The notes under the pieces are model-generated. The model searched no databases, had not been told where the DNA came from, and saw only the letters and a list, made by a program, of their open reading frames with translations. This document shows, piece by piece, positions 10,818-19,027 of a stretch of DNA of 31,213 nucleotides. This DNA is from Pseudomonadota bacterium (lineage in GTDB: Bacteria; Pseudomonadota; Alphaproteobacteria; Sphingomonadales; Sphingomonadaceae): contig JAEXFD010000015.1 in the NCBI GenBank assembly GCA_023400405.1, positions 1 through 31,213 on the forward strand, given 5' to 3'. How positions within the stretch are numbered: position 1 is the first letter of the stretch; each line of letters begins with the position of its first letter. Position numbers and translations under genes: made by a program.

Positions 10818-12084
10818 GAATGTCCTGTTGCTGGGCTCGGGTGGGCGCGAGCATGCGCTCGCCTGGAAGCTGGCGCAATCGCCGCGGCTCGACCGGCTCT
10901 ACGCCGCGCCGGGCAATCCGGGAATAGCCGAGCATGCCGAAATCGCAGAGATCGCGATCGGCGATCATCGCGCAGTGATCGATTTCTGCCTGCGTCATTC
11001 GATCGGCTTCGTCGTGATCGGGCCGGAGGCGCCGCTGGTCGCGGGCTTGGCGGACAATCTGCGCACCATGGGCATCGCCGTGTTCGGACCCAACAAGCTG
11101 CCCGCCCAGCTCGAAGGATCGAAGGGCTTCACCAAGGATCTGTGCGCGCGCGAGCGGATCCCCACCGCCGGCTATGTCCGCTGCGAGAGCCGCGACGGCG
11201 CGCTCGCGGCGCTCGAGGATTTCGGGCTGCCGGTGGTGATCAAGGCCGATGGCCTCGCCGCTGGCAAGGGCGTCACCGTCGCCTTCAGCCATGAGGAGGC
11301 GGAGGGTGCGGTCCAGGCGATCTTCGCCGAGCCGGGCGGAAGCGTGGTGATCGAGGAATTCCTGGAAGGCGAGGAAGCCAGCCTGTTCGTGCTGACCGAC
11401 GGCACCACGCTGCTCCCCTTCGGATCGGCGCAGGACCACAAGCGCGTCGGCGACGGCGATACCGGGCCGAACACCGGCGGCATGGGCGCCTATAGCCCCG
11501 CCCGCGTGCTCACGCCGGCGCTGGAGGCCCAGGCGATCGACGAGATCGTCCGCCCGACGGTCGATGCGCTGGCGCGGATGGGGGCACCCTATTCGGGCGT
11601 GCTCTATGCCGGGCTGATGCTCACGCCGCAGGGGCCGAAACTGATCGAATACAATGCCCGTTTCGGCGACCCCGAATGCCAGGTGCTGATGCTGCGCTTC
11701 GAAGACGACTTGCTCGACCTGATGCTTGCCACCGCCAAGGGTGAGTTGGCCGGCCGCGCGGCGCCGCGCTTCTCCGACGGGACGGCGCTCACCGTGGTGA
11801 TGGCCGCGAACGGCTATCCCGGCACGCCGGAGACCGGCGGCACGATCACGGGGATCGACAAGGCCGAGGCGACCGGCGCGAAGGTGTTCCAGGCCGGCAC
11901 GCGCGATGCAGGCACAACGCTGGTCGCCGCCGGCGGCCGCGTGCTCAACGTCACCGCGCTCGGCGACACCGTCCGCGACGCGCAGGCTGCCGCCTATCGC
12001 GCGGTCGATGCGATCGACTTCCCCACCGGCTTTTGCCGCCGTGACATCGGCTGGCGCGAAGTGGCGCGCGAAGCCGGCGCTTAG
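10816..12084 (+). CDS. purD: Phosphoribosylamine--glycine ligase (GAR synthetase)
   Basis: Second step of de novo purine synthesis: ATP-dependent joining of glycine to phosphoribosylamine. The 422-residue protein has the N-terminal GSGGREHA motif (7-14), the ATP-grasp segment KADGLAAGKGV (143-153), the family signature DHKRVGDGDTGPNTGGMGAY (207-226) and EYNARFGDPECQ (278-289). It is a stand-alone enzyme of normal length, not fused to PurM or PurN. The frame is open further upstream, but homology begins at MNVLLLGSGG and AGGGG lies eight bases before this ATG. The start overlaps the xseA start by two bases in opposite orientation, and the stop overlaps the maeB stop by four bases (TTAG). Confidence 0.97.
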   Translation: MNVLLLGSGGREHALAWKLAQSPRLDRLYAAPGNPGIAEHAEIAEIAIGDHRAVIDFCLRHSIGFVVIGPEAPLVAGLADNLRTMGIAVFGPNKLPAQLEGSKGFTKDLCARERIPTAGYVRCESRDGALAALEDFGLPVVIKADGLAAGKGVTVAFSHEEAEGAVQAIFAEPGGSVVIEEFLEGEEASLFVLTDGTTLLPFGSAQDHKRVGDGDTGPNTGGMGAYSPARVLTPALEAQAIDEIVRPTVDALARMGAPYSGVLYAGLMLTPQGPKLIEYNARFGDPECQVLMLRFEDDLLDLMLATAKGELAGRAAPRFSDGTALTVVMAANGYPGTPETGGTITGIDKAEATGAKVFQAGTRDAGTTLVAAGGRVLNVTALGDTVRDAQAAAYRAVDAIDFPTGFCRRDIGWREVAREAGA

Positions 12085-14336
12085 CGCGCGATCCCGCCCG
12101 CGGCGAGCACGGCGAGCGTCACCAGTTCGCTTGCGGTCGCGCTCATCGGGGCGATCTGCACCGGCTGCTCCATGCCGATCAGCATCGGCCCGATCGTCGA
12201 ATCGCCGCCCAGTTCGCGGAGCAGCTTGGCCGAGATGTTCGCCGATTGCAGCCCCGGCATGATCAGCACGTTGGCCGGGCCGGAGATGCGCGCGAACGGA
12301 TAATTGGCGAGCTGGCGCGTGTTGAGCGCGACGTCGGGCGACATTTCGCCTTCATATTCGAACTCGACCGAACGTCCGTCGAGCACCTTGATCGCGCCGC
12401 GGACATTGTCGAGCCACTGCCCTTCCGGATTGCCGAAGTTCGAATAGCTGAGGAACGCCACGCGCGGCTCGTGCCCCATGCGCCGCGCCACCTGCGCCGC
12501 GCCCTCCGCGATGTCGGCCAGCTCCTCGGCATTGGGGCGCTCGTTCACCGTGGTGTCGGCGATGAACACGGTATGCGACTGGCCGACCAGCACATGCATG
12601 CCGAACGCCGTCTGGCCCGGCCGGGGATCGATCACGCGCTTCACCTGGCGCATCGATTCGGCCCAGGTCCGCGTGACGCCGGTGATCATCGCATCGGCAT
12701 GGCCGAGCTGGAGCAGCAGCCCGCCGAAGATGTTGCGGTCGCGATTGACCATCCGCTCGGCATCGCGGCGCAGATAGCCGCGGCGCTGCAGCCGGCCGTA
12801 GAGGAACTCCACCATCTCGGGCACCAGCGGCGAGTTGACGCTGTTGTGCAGCTCGAACTCGTCGGGATCGGCGCCGAGCGCCTTCAGCCGGTCATGGACC
12901 GATTCGCGGCCGACCAGCACCGGCGTGCCATAGCCGCCGTCCTTGAAGGCAATCGCCGCGCGCAGCACGACTTCCTCCTCCGCCTCGGCGAAGATCACGC
13001 GCTTGGGATTGGCGCGCGCGCCCTCATAGGCGAGGGTCAGCACCGAGGTGGTGGGATTGAGCCGGGCGCGCAGCTGCTGGCGATAGGCCGCCATGTCGAG
13101 GATCGGCTTGGTCGCGACGCCAGAATCCATCGCCGCCTGGGCCACGGCGGCGGGGACGATCTCCATCAGCCGCGGATCGAACGGCGCGGGAATGATGTAC
13201 TCGGGTCCGAAGCTGTGCTGCACGCCATAAGCGGCCGCGACTTCCTCGGGCACCTGCTGGCGAGCCAGCTCGGCGAGCGCGCGCGCCGCCGCGATCTTCA
13301 TCGCATCATTGATCGTCGTCGCGCGCACGTCGAGCGCGCCGCGGAAGATGAACGGGAAGCCGAGCACGTTGTTGACCTGGTTCGGATAGTCCGAACGGCC
13401 GGTGGCGATGATCGCGTCGGGCCGGGCGGCGCGCGCCTCGGGCGGGGTGATCTCCGGATCGGGATTGGCCATGGCGAAGATGATCGGCTTGGCCGCCATC
13501 GTCTTGAGCAGTTCACCCGGCAGCGCGCCCGCGGCGGAAAGCCCCATGAACACGTCCGCGCCCTGCAGCGCATCGGCGAGGCTGCGGCGATCGGTGGCGA
13601 CGGCATGGGCCGACTGCCACTGGTTCACGCCCTCGCGGCCCTGATAGATCACCCCGGTGCGATCGAGCATCAGCAGGTTGTTCTGCGGCAGCCCCATTGC
13701 CTTGATCAGCTCGGCACAGGCGATCGCCGCCGCGCCCGCGCCGTTCATCACCACCCGGGTTTCCTTGATGTCGCGCCCGGTCAGGTACAGCGCGTTGATC
13801 AGCCCCGCCGCGGCGATGATCGCGGTGCCGTGCTGGTCGTCATGGAAGACCGGGATGTTCATCCGCTCGCGCAACGTCTGCTCGATCACGAAACATTCGG
13901 GCGACTTGATGTCTTCCAGGTTGATACCGCCGAAGCTCGGCTCGAGCAGCTCGACCGCATCGATGAAGCGATTGACGTCCTCGGTGGCGATTTCGAGGTC
14001 GATCGAATCGACGTCGGCGAAACGCTTGAACAGCACCGCCTTGCCTTCCATCACCGGCTTGGAGGCGAGCGCGCCGAGATTGCCCAGCCCCAGGATCGCC
14101 GTGCCGTTCGAGATCACCGCGACCAGATTGCCCCGCGCCGTGTAGTCATAGGCCGTCGCCGGATCCTCGGCGATCGCGCGCACCGGCACCGCGACACCCG
14201 GCGAATAGGCCAGCGCCAGGTCGCGCTGCGTCGCCATCGGCTTGGAAGCGACGATCTCGATTTTCCCGGGCCGCCCCTCCGAATGGTAGCGCAGCGCCTC
14301 GCGCTCGGAGAATTGGAAATTGGGTTCTTCGGACAT
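12081..14336 (-). CDS. maeB: NADP-type malic enzyme with phosphotransacetylase-like C-terminal domain
   Basis: Oxidative decarboxylation of malate to pyruvate, giving NADPH for biosynthesis. The 751 residues are the long MaeB type: a malic-enzyme catalytic domain (1-about 190, with YSPGVAVPV, the metal/substrate segment NLEDIKSPECF and FHDDQHGTAI at 164-173), a Rossmann cofactor domain (GAGAAAIA at 199-206), and a C-terminal half from about 430 that resembles phosphotransacetylase. The latter is catalytically inactive in known members and binds effectors such as acetyl-CoA. I cannot settle cofactor preference; NADP is assumed from the family. GGGGGAG lies six bases before the ATG. It diverges from mutS across 105 bp. 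Confidence 0.95.
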   Translation of the reverse strand: MSEEPNFQFSEREALRYHSEGRPGKIEIVASKPMATQRDLALAYSPGVAVPVRAIAEDPATAYDYTARGNLVAVISNGTAILGLGNLGALASKPVMEGKAVLFKRFADVDSIDLEIATEDVNRFIDAVELLEPSFGGINLEDIKSPECFVIEQTLRERMNIPVFHDDQHGTAIIAAAGLINALYLTGRDIKETRVVMNGAGAAAIACAELIKAMGLPQNNLLMLDRTGVIYQGREGVNQWQSAHAVATDRRSLADALQGADVFMGLSAAGALPGELLKTMAAKPIIFAMANPDPEITPPEARAARPDAIIATGRSDYPNQVNNVLGFPFIFRGALDVRATTINDAMKIAAARALAELARQQVPEEVAAAYGVQHSFGPEYIIPAPFDPRLMEIVPAAVAQAAMDSGVATKPILDMAAYRQQLRARLNPTTSVLTLAYEGARANPKRVIFAEAEEEVVLRAAIAFKDGGYGTPVLVGRESVHDRLKALGADPDEFELHNSVNSPLVPEMVEFLYGRLQRRGYLRRDAERMVNRDRNIFGGLLLQLGHADAMITGVTRTWAESMRQVKRVIDPRPGQTAFGMHVLVGQSHTVFIADTTVNERPNAEELADIAEGAAQVARRMGHEPRVAFLSYSNFGNPEGQWLDNVRGAIKVLDGRSVEFEYEGEMSPDVALNTRQLANYPFARISGPANVLIMPGLQSANISAKLLRELGGDSTIGPMLIGMEQPVQIAPMSATASELVTLAVLAAGGIAR

Positions 14337-14441
14337 GCTACTCTCCCCCGGGGCTCTCTTCGTCCTTTAGGAGCGACTTGTCCCCAAGAAAACCCGGCTC
14401 GGGGTGTTGATCGCCGTTCGGCATCCGCTAGGCCCCGGGGG

Positions 14442-17042
14442 ATGTCGTCCGCCGCCCCGACTCCGATGATGGCGCAGTACCTCGCGCTCAAGGCGGAGGC
14501 CGGCGATTGCCTCCTTTTCTATCGCATGGGCGATTTCTTCGAGCTGTTCTTCGACGATGCCAAGGTCGCCAGCGCCGTGCTCGACATCGCGCTCACCGCG
14601 CGCGGCGAGCATGACGGCGAGCGCATCCCGATGTGCGGCGTGCCGGTCCATGCGATGGAGGGCTATCTCGCCCGGCTGATCAAGGCCGGCCACCGCGTCG
14701 CCATCGCCAACCAGACCGAAAGCCCCGAGGAAGCGCGCAAGCGCATGGGCTCCAAGGCGCTGGTCAACCGCGCGATCGTCCGCGTCGTCACCGCCGGCAC
14801 GCTCACCGAGGAAGCGCTGCTCGACAGCCGCAGCGCCAATTGGTGCGCCGCGATCGGCGAAGCGGGCGGCCAGGTCGCCATCGCCTGCGCCGACATCTCC
14901 ACCGGCCGGTTCGAGATCGTCGAAAGCGAGCCCGATCGCGTCGCCGCCGAGATCGCCCGCCTCTCGCCCGCCGAAACCGTGATCGGCGAGGGCTCGGGCT
15001 TTGCCGAACTCGGCACCGTCACGCGCCCGCGCATCGATTTCGAAAGCGCCTCCGGCGAGGCACGGCTCAAGCGGCTGTTCGGCGTCGCCACGCTCGACGG
15101 CTTCGGGCAATTCTCGCGCGCCGCGCTCGCCGCCGCCGGGGGCCTTGCCGCCTATCTCGAACACACTGCCAAGGGTGCCCTCCCCTTCCTGCGCCCGCCT
15201 CGGATCAGCCGCACCGATGCCGCGATGGCGATCGACGCCGCCACGCGCGAGAGCCTGGAGCTGACCCAGAGCGCCGCGGGCAGCCGCAAGGGCAGCCTGC
15301 TCGACAGCGTCGACCGCACCGTTACCGGCGCCGGCGCGCGGCTGCTCGGCCTCGACATCGCCGCGCCGCTGATGGACCGCGTCGCGATCGAGGCGCGGCT
15401 CGATCTCATCACCCATTTCCATGACGATTCCGGCCTGCGGGACATGGTTCGCGGCGCGCTGCGGGCGATGCCCGATATCGGCCGCGCGCTCGGCCGGCTC
15501 GCCGCTGGGCGCGGCAGCCCGCGCGACCTCGGTCAGTTGCGCGACGGGCTCGACGGCGCCTGGCGCCTGGCCGAACGGCTCGACGTGACCGGAATCCCGC
15601 CGCTCCTCGCCGAACTGGTGCCGCAGATGCGCGGCCATGGCGCGCTGATCGATTTGCTCGCGCGCGCGCTGGTGCCCGAGCCCCCGGTCGATGCGGGGAA
15701 TGGCGGCTACATCGCCGAGGGCTATGACGCCGCGCTCGACGATCTGCGCGATGCCGGCGCCGGCGGGCGCCGGGCCATCGCCGCGCTCGAAGCCGAATAT
15801 CGCGCCCGCACCGGCATTTCCGCGCTCAAGATCCGCCACAATGGCGTGCTCGGCTATCATGTCGAAGTGCCGGCCAAGAATGCCGATGCGCTGATGCGGC
15901 CGGACAGCGGCTTCACCCATCGCCAGACGCTCGCCGGCGTCGTCCGCTTCAATGCGCCCGATCTCCACGAAGTCGCGATGAAGGTCACTCAGGCCGGCGC
16001 CCATGCGCTGGCGGCCGAGGCGGCCCATCTCGAAGACCTGACCGGCCGCGCCCTCGCCGCGCGCGAGCCGATCGCGCGCACCGCCGATGCGCTGGCCCGG
16101 ATCGACGTCGCCGCCGGCCTTGCCGAACGGGCGGCGGAAGGCGGCTGGGCGCGGCCGGGGCTGGTCGATCATAGCTGTTTCGAAATCGAGGGCGGGCGCC
16201 ACCCGGTGGTCGAGGAAGCGGTCGGCCGCGCCGGCGGGCGCTTCGTCGCGAACGACTGCATGCTGTCCGAAGCCAGCCGGCTCTGGCTGGTCACCGGCCC
16301 GAACATGGGCGGCAAATCGACATTCCTGCGCCAGAATGCGCTGATCGCCGTGCTCGCTCAGGCGGGCAGCTATGTGCCCGCGACGCGCGCCACGCTGGGC
16401 CTGGTCGATCGGCTGTTCAGCCGGGTCGGCGCCTCGGACAACCTCGCGCGCGGCCGCTCGACCTTCATGGTCGAAATGGTCGAGACCGCGGCGATCCTCG
16501 CCCAGGCGACTCCGCGCAGCTTCGTCATCCTCGACGAAGTGGGCCGCGGCACGTCGACCTATGACGGGCTGGCGATCGCCTGGGCGGTGGTCGAGGCGAT
16601 CCATGAGGACAATCGCTGCCGCTGCCTGTTCGCCACCCATTATCACGAGCTCACCCGGCTGGCCGAGCGCTGCGAGGCGCTGACGCTGCACAATGTCCGC
16701 GCGCGCGAATGGAAGGGCGAGTTGGTCCTGCTCCACGAAGTCGCCGAGGGGCCGGCCGATCGCAGCTATGGCATCGCGGTGGCGCGGCTGGCGGGATTGC
16801 CGCCGGCAACGCTGCGCCGCGCCCAATCGGTGCTCGACAAGCTCGAGGCGGGGCGCGCGGCGACCGGCGGGCTCGCCGCGGGGCTCGACGACTTGCCGCT
16901 TTTCGCCGCCGCGATCGAGCAGGCCGAAGCCAAGGTCGATGCGCTGCGCGCCGAACTCGACGGGCTCGACATCGATGCCCTCAGCCCGCGCCAGGCGCTC
17001 GACACGCTCTATCGCCTCAAGACGCTGGCAGGCGAGGCATGA
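14442..17042 (+). CDS. mutS: DNA mismatch repair protein MutS
   Basis: Recognises base mismatches and small loops and starts methyl- or nick-directed repair with MutL. The 866-residue protein opens TPMMAQYLALKA, followed by the mismatch-reading Phe-x-Glu in GDFFELF (Phe32, Glu34). Connector, lever and clamp domains follow, then the ABC-type ATPase with Walker A GPNMGGKST starting at about 619, Walker B FVILDEVGRGTSTYDG at about 694-709, and FATHYHELT. The frame stays open far upstream across maeB, but that part is antisense shadow. ATG 14442 gives the family-typical N-terminus, although the only purine run (ggggg) abuts the start codon. The stop overlaps the next gene in ATGA. Confidence 0.97.
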   Translation: MSSAAPTPMMAQYLALKAEAGDCLLFYRMGDFFELFFDDAKVASAVLDIALTARGEHDGERIPMCGVPVHAMEGYLARLIKAGHRVAIANQTESPEEARKRMGSKALVNRAIVRVVTAGTLTEEALLDSRSANWCAAIGEAGGQVAIACADISTGRFEIVESEPDRVAAEIARLSPAETVIGEGSGFAELGTVTRPRIDFESASGEARLKRLFGVATLDGFGQFSRAALAAAGGLAAYLEHTAKGALPFLRPPRISRTDAAMAIDAATRESLELTQSAAGSRKGSLLDSVDRTVTGAGARLLGLDIAAPLMDRVAIEARLDLITHFHDDSGLRDMVRGALRAMPDIGRALGRLAAGRGSPRDLGQLRDGLDGAWRLAERLDVTGIPPLLAELVPQMRGHGALIDLLARALVPEPPVDAGNGGYIAEGYDAALDDLRDAGAGGRRAIAALEAEYRARTGISALKIRHNGVLGYHVEVPAKNADALMRPDSGFTHRQTLAGVVRFNAPDLHEVAMKVTQAGAHALAAEAAHLEDLTGRALAAREPIARTADALARIDVAAGLAERAAEGGWARPGLVDHSCFEIEGGRHPVVEEAVGRAGGRFVANDCMLSEASRLWLVTGPNMGGKSTFLRQNALIAVLAQAGSYVPATRATLGLVDRLFSRVGASDNLARGRSTFMVEMVETAAILAQATPRSFVILDEVGRGTSTYDGLAIAWAVVEAIHEDNRCRCLFATHYHELTRLAERCEALTLHNVRAREWKGELVLLHEVAEGPADRSYGIAVARLAGLPPATLRRAQSVLDKLEAGRAATGGLAAGLDDLPLFAAAIEQAEAKVDALRAELDGLDIDALSPRQALDTLYRLKTLAGEA

Positions 17043-17266
17043 CCGCCGACGACCTGGTCGATCGCTTCCTCGCCGCGCTGCTGCGCACGCACGGCGGCAC
17101 GCGCCGGCGCTGGCGAACGGTGCTCGGCCCGGTCCGCGTCTACAGCCCAGAAACGCATCCCCACTGCAACTGGTCGATCACCCCCGCGGGCAGCGGGGCG
17201 GAGATCGCCGCAGTGGAGGCCCTGGCCGACCGGCTGCGCAGCGAGCATCCCATCCTGGCTGCGTGA
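17039..17266 (+). CDS. 75-residue hypothetical protein translationally coupled to mutS
   Basis: The ATG at 17039 overlaps the mutS stop (ATGA), so ribosomes can pass directly from mutS. The product begins MTADDLVDRFLAALLRTHGG and ends RSEHPILAA. It is soluble, with a basic stretch (GGTRRRWRTV at 19-28), the segment HPHCNWSITPAG (about 40-51) that includes the only cysteine, and a terminal helix. The alternating polar pattern, the coupling and family-like codon use (no rare codons, GC-rich third positions) support a real gene. I do not recognise a family and infer no role in mismatch repair beyond the shared transcript. Confidence 0.7.
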   Translation: MTADDLVDRFLAALLRTHGGTRRRWRTVLGPVRVYSPETHPHCNWSITPAGSGAEIAAVEALADRLRSEHPILAA

Positions 17267-17323
17267 GGGCGGGATAAACTCGCGCGATTTTGCTTCCCCG
17301 CCGTCCCCGTCTAGCAAGGAGGG

Positions 17324-18274
17324 ATGGAGGAGCTTTCCCGCATCGTCGCCGAAATCGCCGCCGAAATGGCGCTGGCCGAGGATCGCGGCACGCCTGCGGG
17401 CTACATCCCGCCGCTCGCCGCGGTGGACGCCCGCCGCTTCGGCATCGCGGTGATCGAGGCGGATGGCACCTGCCACCTTGCCGGCGACGCGGAAGTTCCA
17501 TTCTCGATCCAGTCGATCTCCAAGGTCTTCGCGCTCACCCTCGCGCTCGGCACGGCAGGCGACCAGCTCTGGGATCGGGTCGGCCGCGAGCCTTCGGGCA
17601 GCGCGTTCAATTCGATCGTCCAGCTCGAGACCGAGCATGGCATCCCGCGCAATCCCTTCATCAATGCCGGCGCGATCGTGGTCGACGACGTGCTGCTCGG
17701 CCGCGGCAACCCGGCCGGGACGATCGGCGAGATCCTCCGCTTCGTCCGCGCGCTGGCCGGCGACGACGACATCCATGTCGACGAGGCGGTCGCCCGCGCC
17801 GAGGGCGAGACCGGCTTCCGCAACATCGCCCTCGCCCAATATATCCGCGCCTTCGGCAATCTGCGCCGCCCGGCCGAGGAAGTGCTCGGCGTCTATTTCC
17901 ATCAATGCGCGCTGGCGATGAGCTGCCGGCAACTGGCGCTCGCCGGGCGCTACCTCATGGCCGGCGGCCTGCATCCCGACACCGGCCACAGCATCGTCTC
18001 GCCCCGCCGCGCGCGCCGGATCAACGCGCTGATGCTGATGTGCGGCCATTATGACGGATCGGGCGAGTTCGCCTATCGCGTCGGCCTGCCGGGCAAGTCG
18101 GGCGTCGGCGGCGGGATCCTCGCCATCGCCCCCGGCATCGCCTCGATCGCGGTCTGGTCGCCCGGGCTCAACGAACGCGGCAATTCGCAGCTCGGCACGC
18201 TCGCGCTGGAACGGCTGGTCCACCGCACCGGCTGGTCGATCTTCGAGCCGCGCGCGTTGCTTCTGGATGTTTAG
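17324..18274 (+). CDS. glsA: Glutaminase (serine-dependent, GlsA type)
   Basis: Hydrolyses L-glutamine to glutamate and ammonia. The 316-residue protein has the beta-lactamase-like nucleophile motif SISK (Ser64, Lys67) within FSIQSISKVFAL, then EPSGSAFNSIVQLE, NPFINAGAI, the Tyr/Ser region and the C-terminal GKSGVGGGILAIAPG. The length matches the family (about 305-320). The start is constrained by homology of residues 5-35 to E. coli glutaminase. A very strong AAGGAGGG immediately abuts the ATG, an unusually short spacing. A 57-base gap separates it from the 75-aa gene, so it may have its own promoter. Two hairpin elements follow the stop. Confidence 0.95.
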   Translation: MEELSRIVAEIAAEMALAEDRGTPAGYIPPLAAVDARRFGIAVIEADGTCHLAGDAEVPFSIQSISKVFALTLALGTAGDQLWDRVGREPSGSAFNSIVQLETEHGIPRNPFINAGAIVVDDVLLGRGNPAGTIGEILRFVRALAGDDDIHVDEAVARAEGETGFRNIALAQYIRAFGNLRRPAEEVLGVYFHQCALAMSCRQLALAGRYLMAGGLHPDTGHSIVSPRRARRINALMLMCGHYDGSGEFAYRVGLPGKSGVGGGILAIAPGIASIAVWSPGLNERGNSQLGTLALERLVHRTGWSIFEPRALLLDV

Positions 18275-18277
18275 AGC

Positions 18278-18300
18278 CTGTTTCAGCTGAGCTGAAACAG
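18278..18300. terminator. 11-bp perfect palindrome after glsA
   Basis: Perfect inverted repeat: left arm ctgtttcagct (18278-18288), centre g, right arm agctgaaacag, starting three bases after the glsA stop. In RNA it would form a nine-base-pair stem with a ctgag loop. No T-run follows, so termination strength is uncertain. It lies between convergent genes and could serve both strands. Confidence 0.45.
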
Positions 18301-18302
18301 AC

Positions 18303-18370
18303 TCGGCGCCGGCCCGCTCCCCCACCCGGCCACCCAACGGCAGCATCTTATGGAAGGGGGCCGGCGCCGA
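18303..18370. repeat. Hairpin element with 13-bp perfect arms and a 42-base loop
   Basis: Arms tcggcgccggccc (18303-18315) and gggccggcgccga (18358-18370) pair perfectly. The loop is C-rich at its left (ctcccccacccgg) and G-rich at its right (ggaagg), so the stem may extend. Together with the adjacent palindrome at 18278-18300 it fills almost the whole gap between glsA and the converging small gene. The form is that of a dispersed intergenic palindromic element; copies elsewhere cannot be seen from this window. Confidence 0.5.
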
Positions 18371-18391
18371 TTCAGCGAAACGGCGAACGCC

Positions 18392-18694
18392 CTACGTGAG
18401 CAGGTTTTGCACCGGCAGCGTCACCGATTGCCCGGCGGGCACGTCGAACGGATCGCTGAGGATATAATCGTCATCGTCGAAGCGAATGCGCGCGACATGC
18501 CGGCCGGCCGGGATTTCCGCGACGCAGCTGTCATGCGCCGGGGCGTAACAGGCATAATCCTCGTCGACATAAAGCTCGGCGCCGAGCGTCGACTGATTGT
18601 CGAGCACGACCTGGCCGATCGGGTCCGACTGCGCCGCCGCGACCGGCACCGCACAGAACAGGCCAAGCACGGCCAGGCGATGATAATGATGCAT
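18392..18694 (-). CDS. Small exported protein, function unknown
   Basis: A 100-residue protein. Residues 1-21 (HHYHRLAVLGLFCAVPVAAA) form a signal peptide ending before AQSDP, so the mature form is periplasmic or secreted. The mature part is acidic (DEDYACYAP, RFDDDDYILSDPFDVPAG), has two cysteines that could form a disulphide, and alternates like a small beta-sandwich; a surface or PEGA-like role is only a guess. The open frame runs further upstream, but ATG 18692-18694 has GGGAGGG about six bases before it and is directly followed by the signal peptide. It converges on glsA. Confidence 0.75.
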   Translation of the reverse strand: MHHYHRLAVLGLFCAVPVAAAQSDPIGQVVLDNQSTLGAELYVDEDYACYAPAHDSCVAEIPAGRHVARIRFDDDDYILSDPFDVPAGQSVTLPVQNLLT

Positions 18695-18771
18695 GGCCGC
18701 CCTCCCGCCGCTCTTCTGCCAAAGGCACGGCGTGGCCGAGATTGGGAATGTTCCGTAAAGGGCGGCAGCCC

Positions 18772-18820
18772 AAAAATGAAAGAGGCCGCCGGGCCCCTTC
18801 CCAGGGTACCCGGCGACCTC
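18772..18820 (-). terminator. Rho-independent terminator ending a small minus-strand transcript
   Basis: Arms 18782-18793 and 18809-18820 pair at 11 of 12 positions, with further pairing inside. Read on the minus strand, the stem is followed by tttcattttt (18781-18772), the U-rich tail of an intrinsic terminator. No ordinary gene ends here. It closes the transcription unit that carries the 18-codon ORF at 18956-19012 and insulates the exported-protein gene at 18694. Confidence 0.65.
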
Positions 18821-18955
18821 CGACATGGTCAGCGGCCGGAAGCTCCAGCGCGGGAAACCATGCGGACCGCTTTGCTTCGGACCGGCGCCGTTGGTTGGAG
18901 GAGAATACCTCCCGGCACCCATACGGACGGAGGGCTTCCGTCCGCGTTCCTCAGC

Positions 18956-19012
18956 TCAGCGGTGCGTCTCCCGAACGAACTGAACCGACCCCATTGCTGA
19001 ACCATGAGACAT
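18956..19012 (-). CDS. Candidate 18-codon ORF behind an extreme Shine-Dalgarno sequence
   Basis: Translates to MSHGSAMGSVQFVRETHR. Its ATG lies seven bases after GGAGG of a 14-base perfect complement to the 16S 3' tail. The surrounding 452-bp gap (18695-19152) otherwise holds no convincing gene. On this strand the unit shows a GNRA hairpin (gtcc-gaaa-ggac, about 19045-19056) upstream of the SD, the ORF, a GGAGG-tattct-CCTCC hairpin (18897-18912) and a terminator at 18772-18820. It could be a leader peptide, a small protein gene or an RNA whose SD matters more than the peptide. Other starts share the SD: a GTG at 19020 and an ATG at 19005 open a longer frame to 18829. No family is recognised. 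Confidence 0.4.
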   Translation of the reverse strand: MSHGSAMGSVQFVRETHR

Positions 19013-19013
19013 C

Positions 19014-19027
19014 GGATCACCTCCTTT
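19014..19027 (-). promoter_or_regulatory. 14-base perfect anti-SD complement (ribosome binding site)
   Basis: The minus strand reads aaaggaggtgatcc, complementary over its full length to the 16S rRNA 3' end. Normal sites in this window match over four to seven bases. It decides the start at 19012 (spacing seven from GGAGG). The plus strand reads like the last bases of 16S, but flanking bases do not continue the match, so it is not an rRNA remnant. Confidence 0.65.

Noticed and set aside
12246..14441. Long in-frame upstream extension of mutS across maeB
   Set aside because: Antisense shadow of maeB; MutS homology begins only at 14442.
14367..16826. 819-codon minus-strand frame opposite mutS
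   Set aside because: Low-complexity, no recognisable domain, fully covered by mutS.
18829..19020. GTG-start 63-codon minus-strand frame using the same strong SD region
   Set aside because: Its GTG lies inside the SD itself; the in-frame ATG at 19005 is too far (14 bases) from GGAGG. The 18-codon ORF has the ideal spacing. Not fully excluded.
19014..19027. Remnant of a 16S rRNA 3' end on the plus strand
   Set aside because: Only about 14 bases match; neither flank continues 16S sequence, so a strong SD on the minus strand explains it better.
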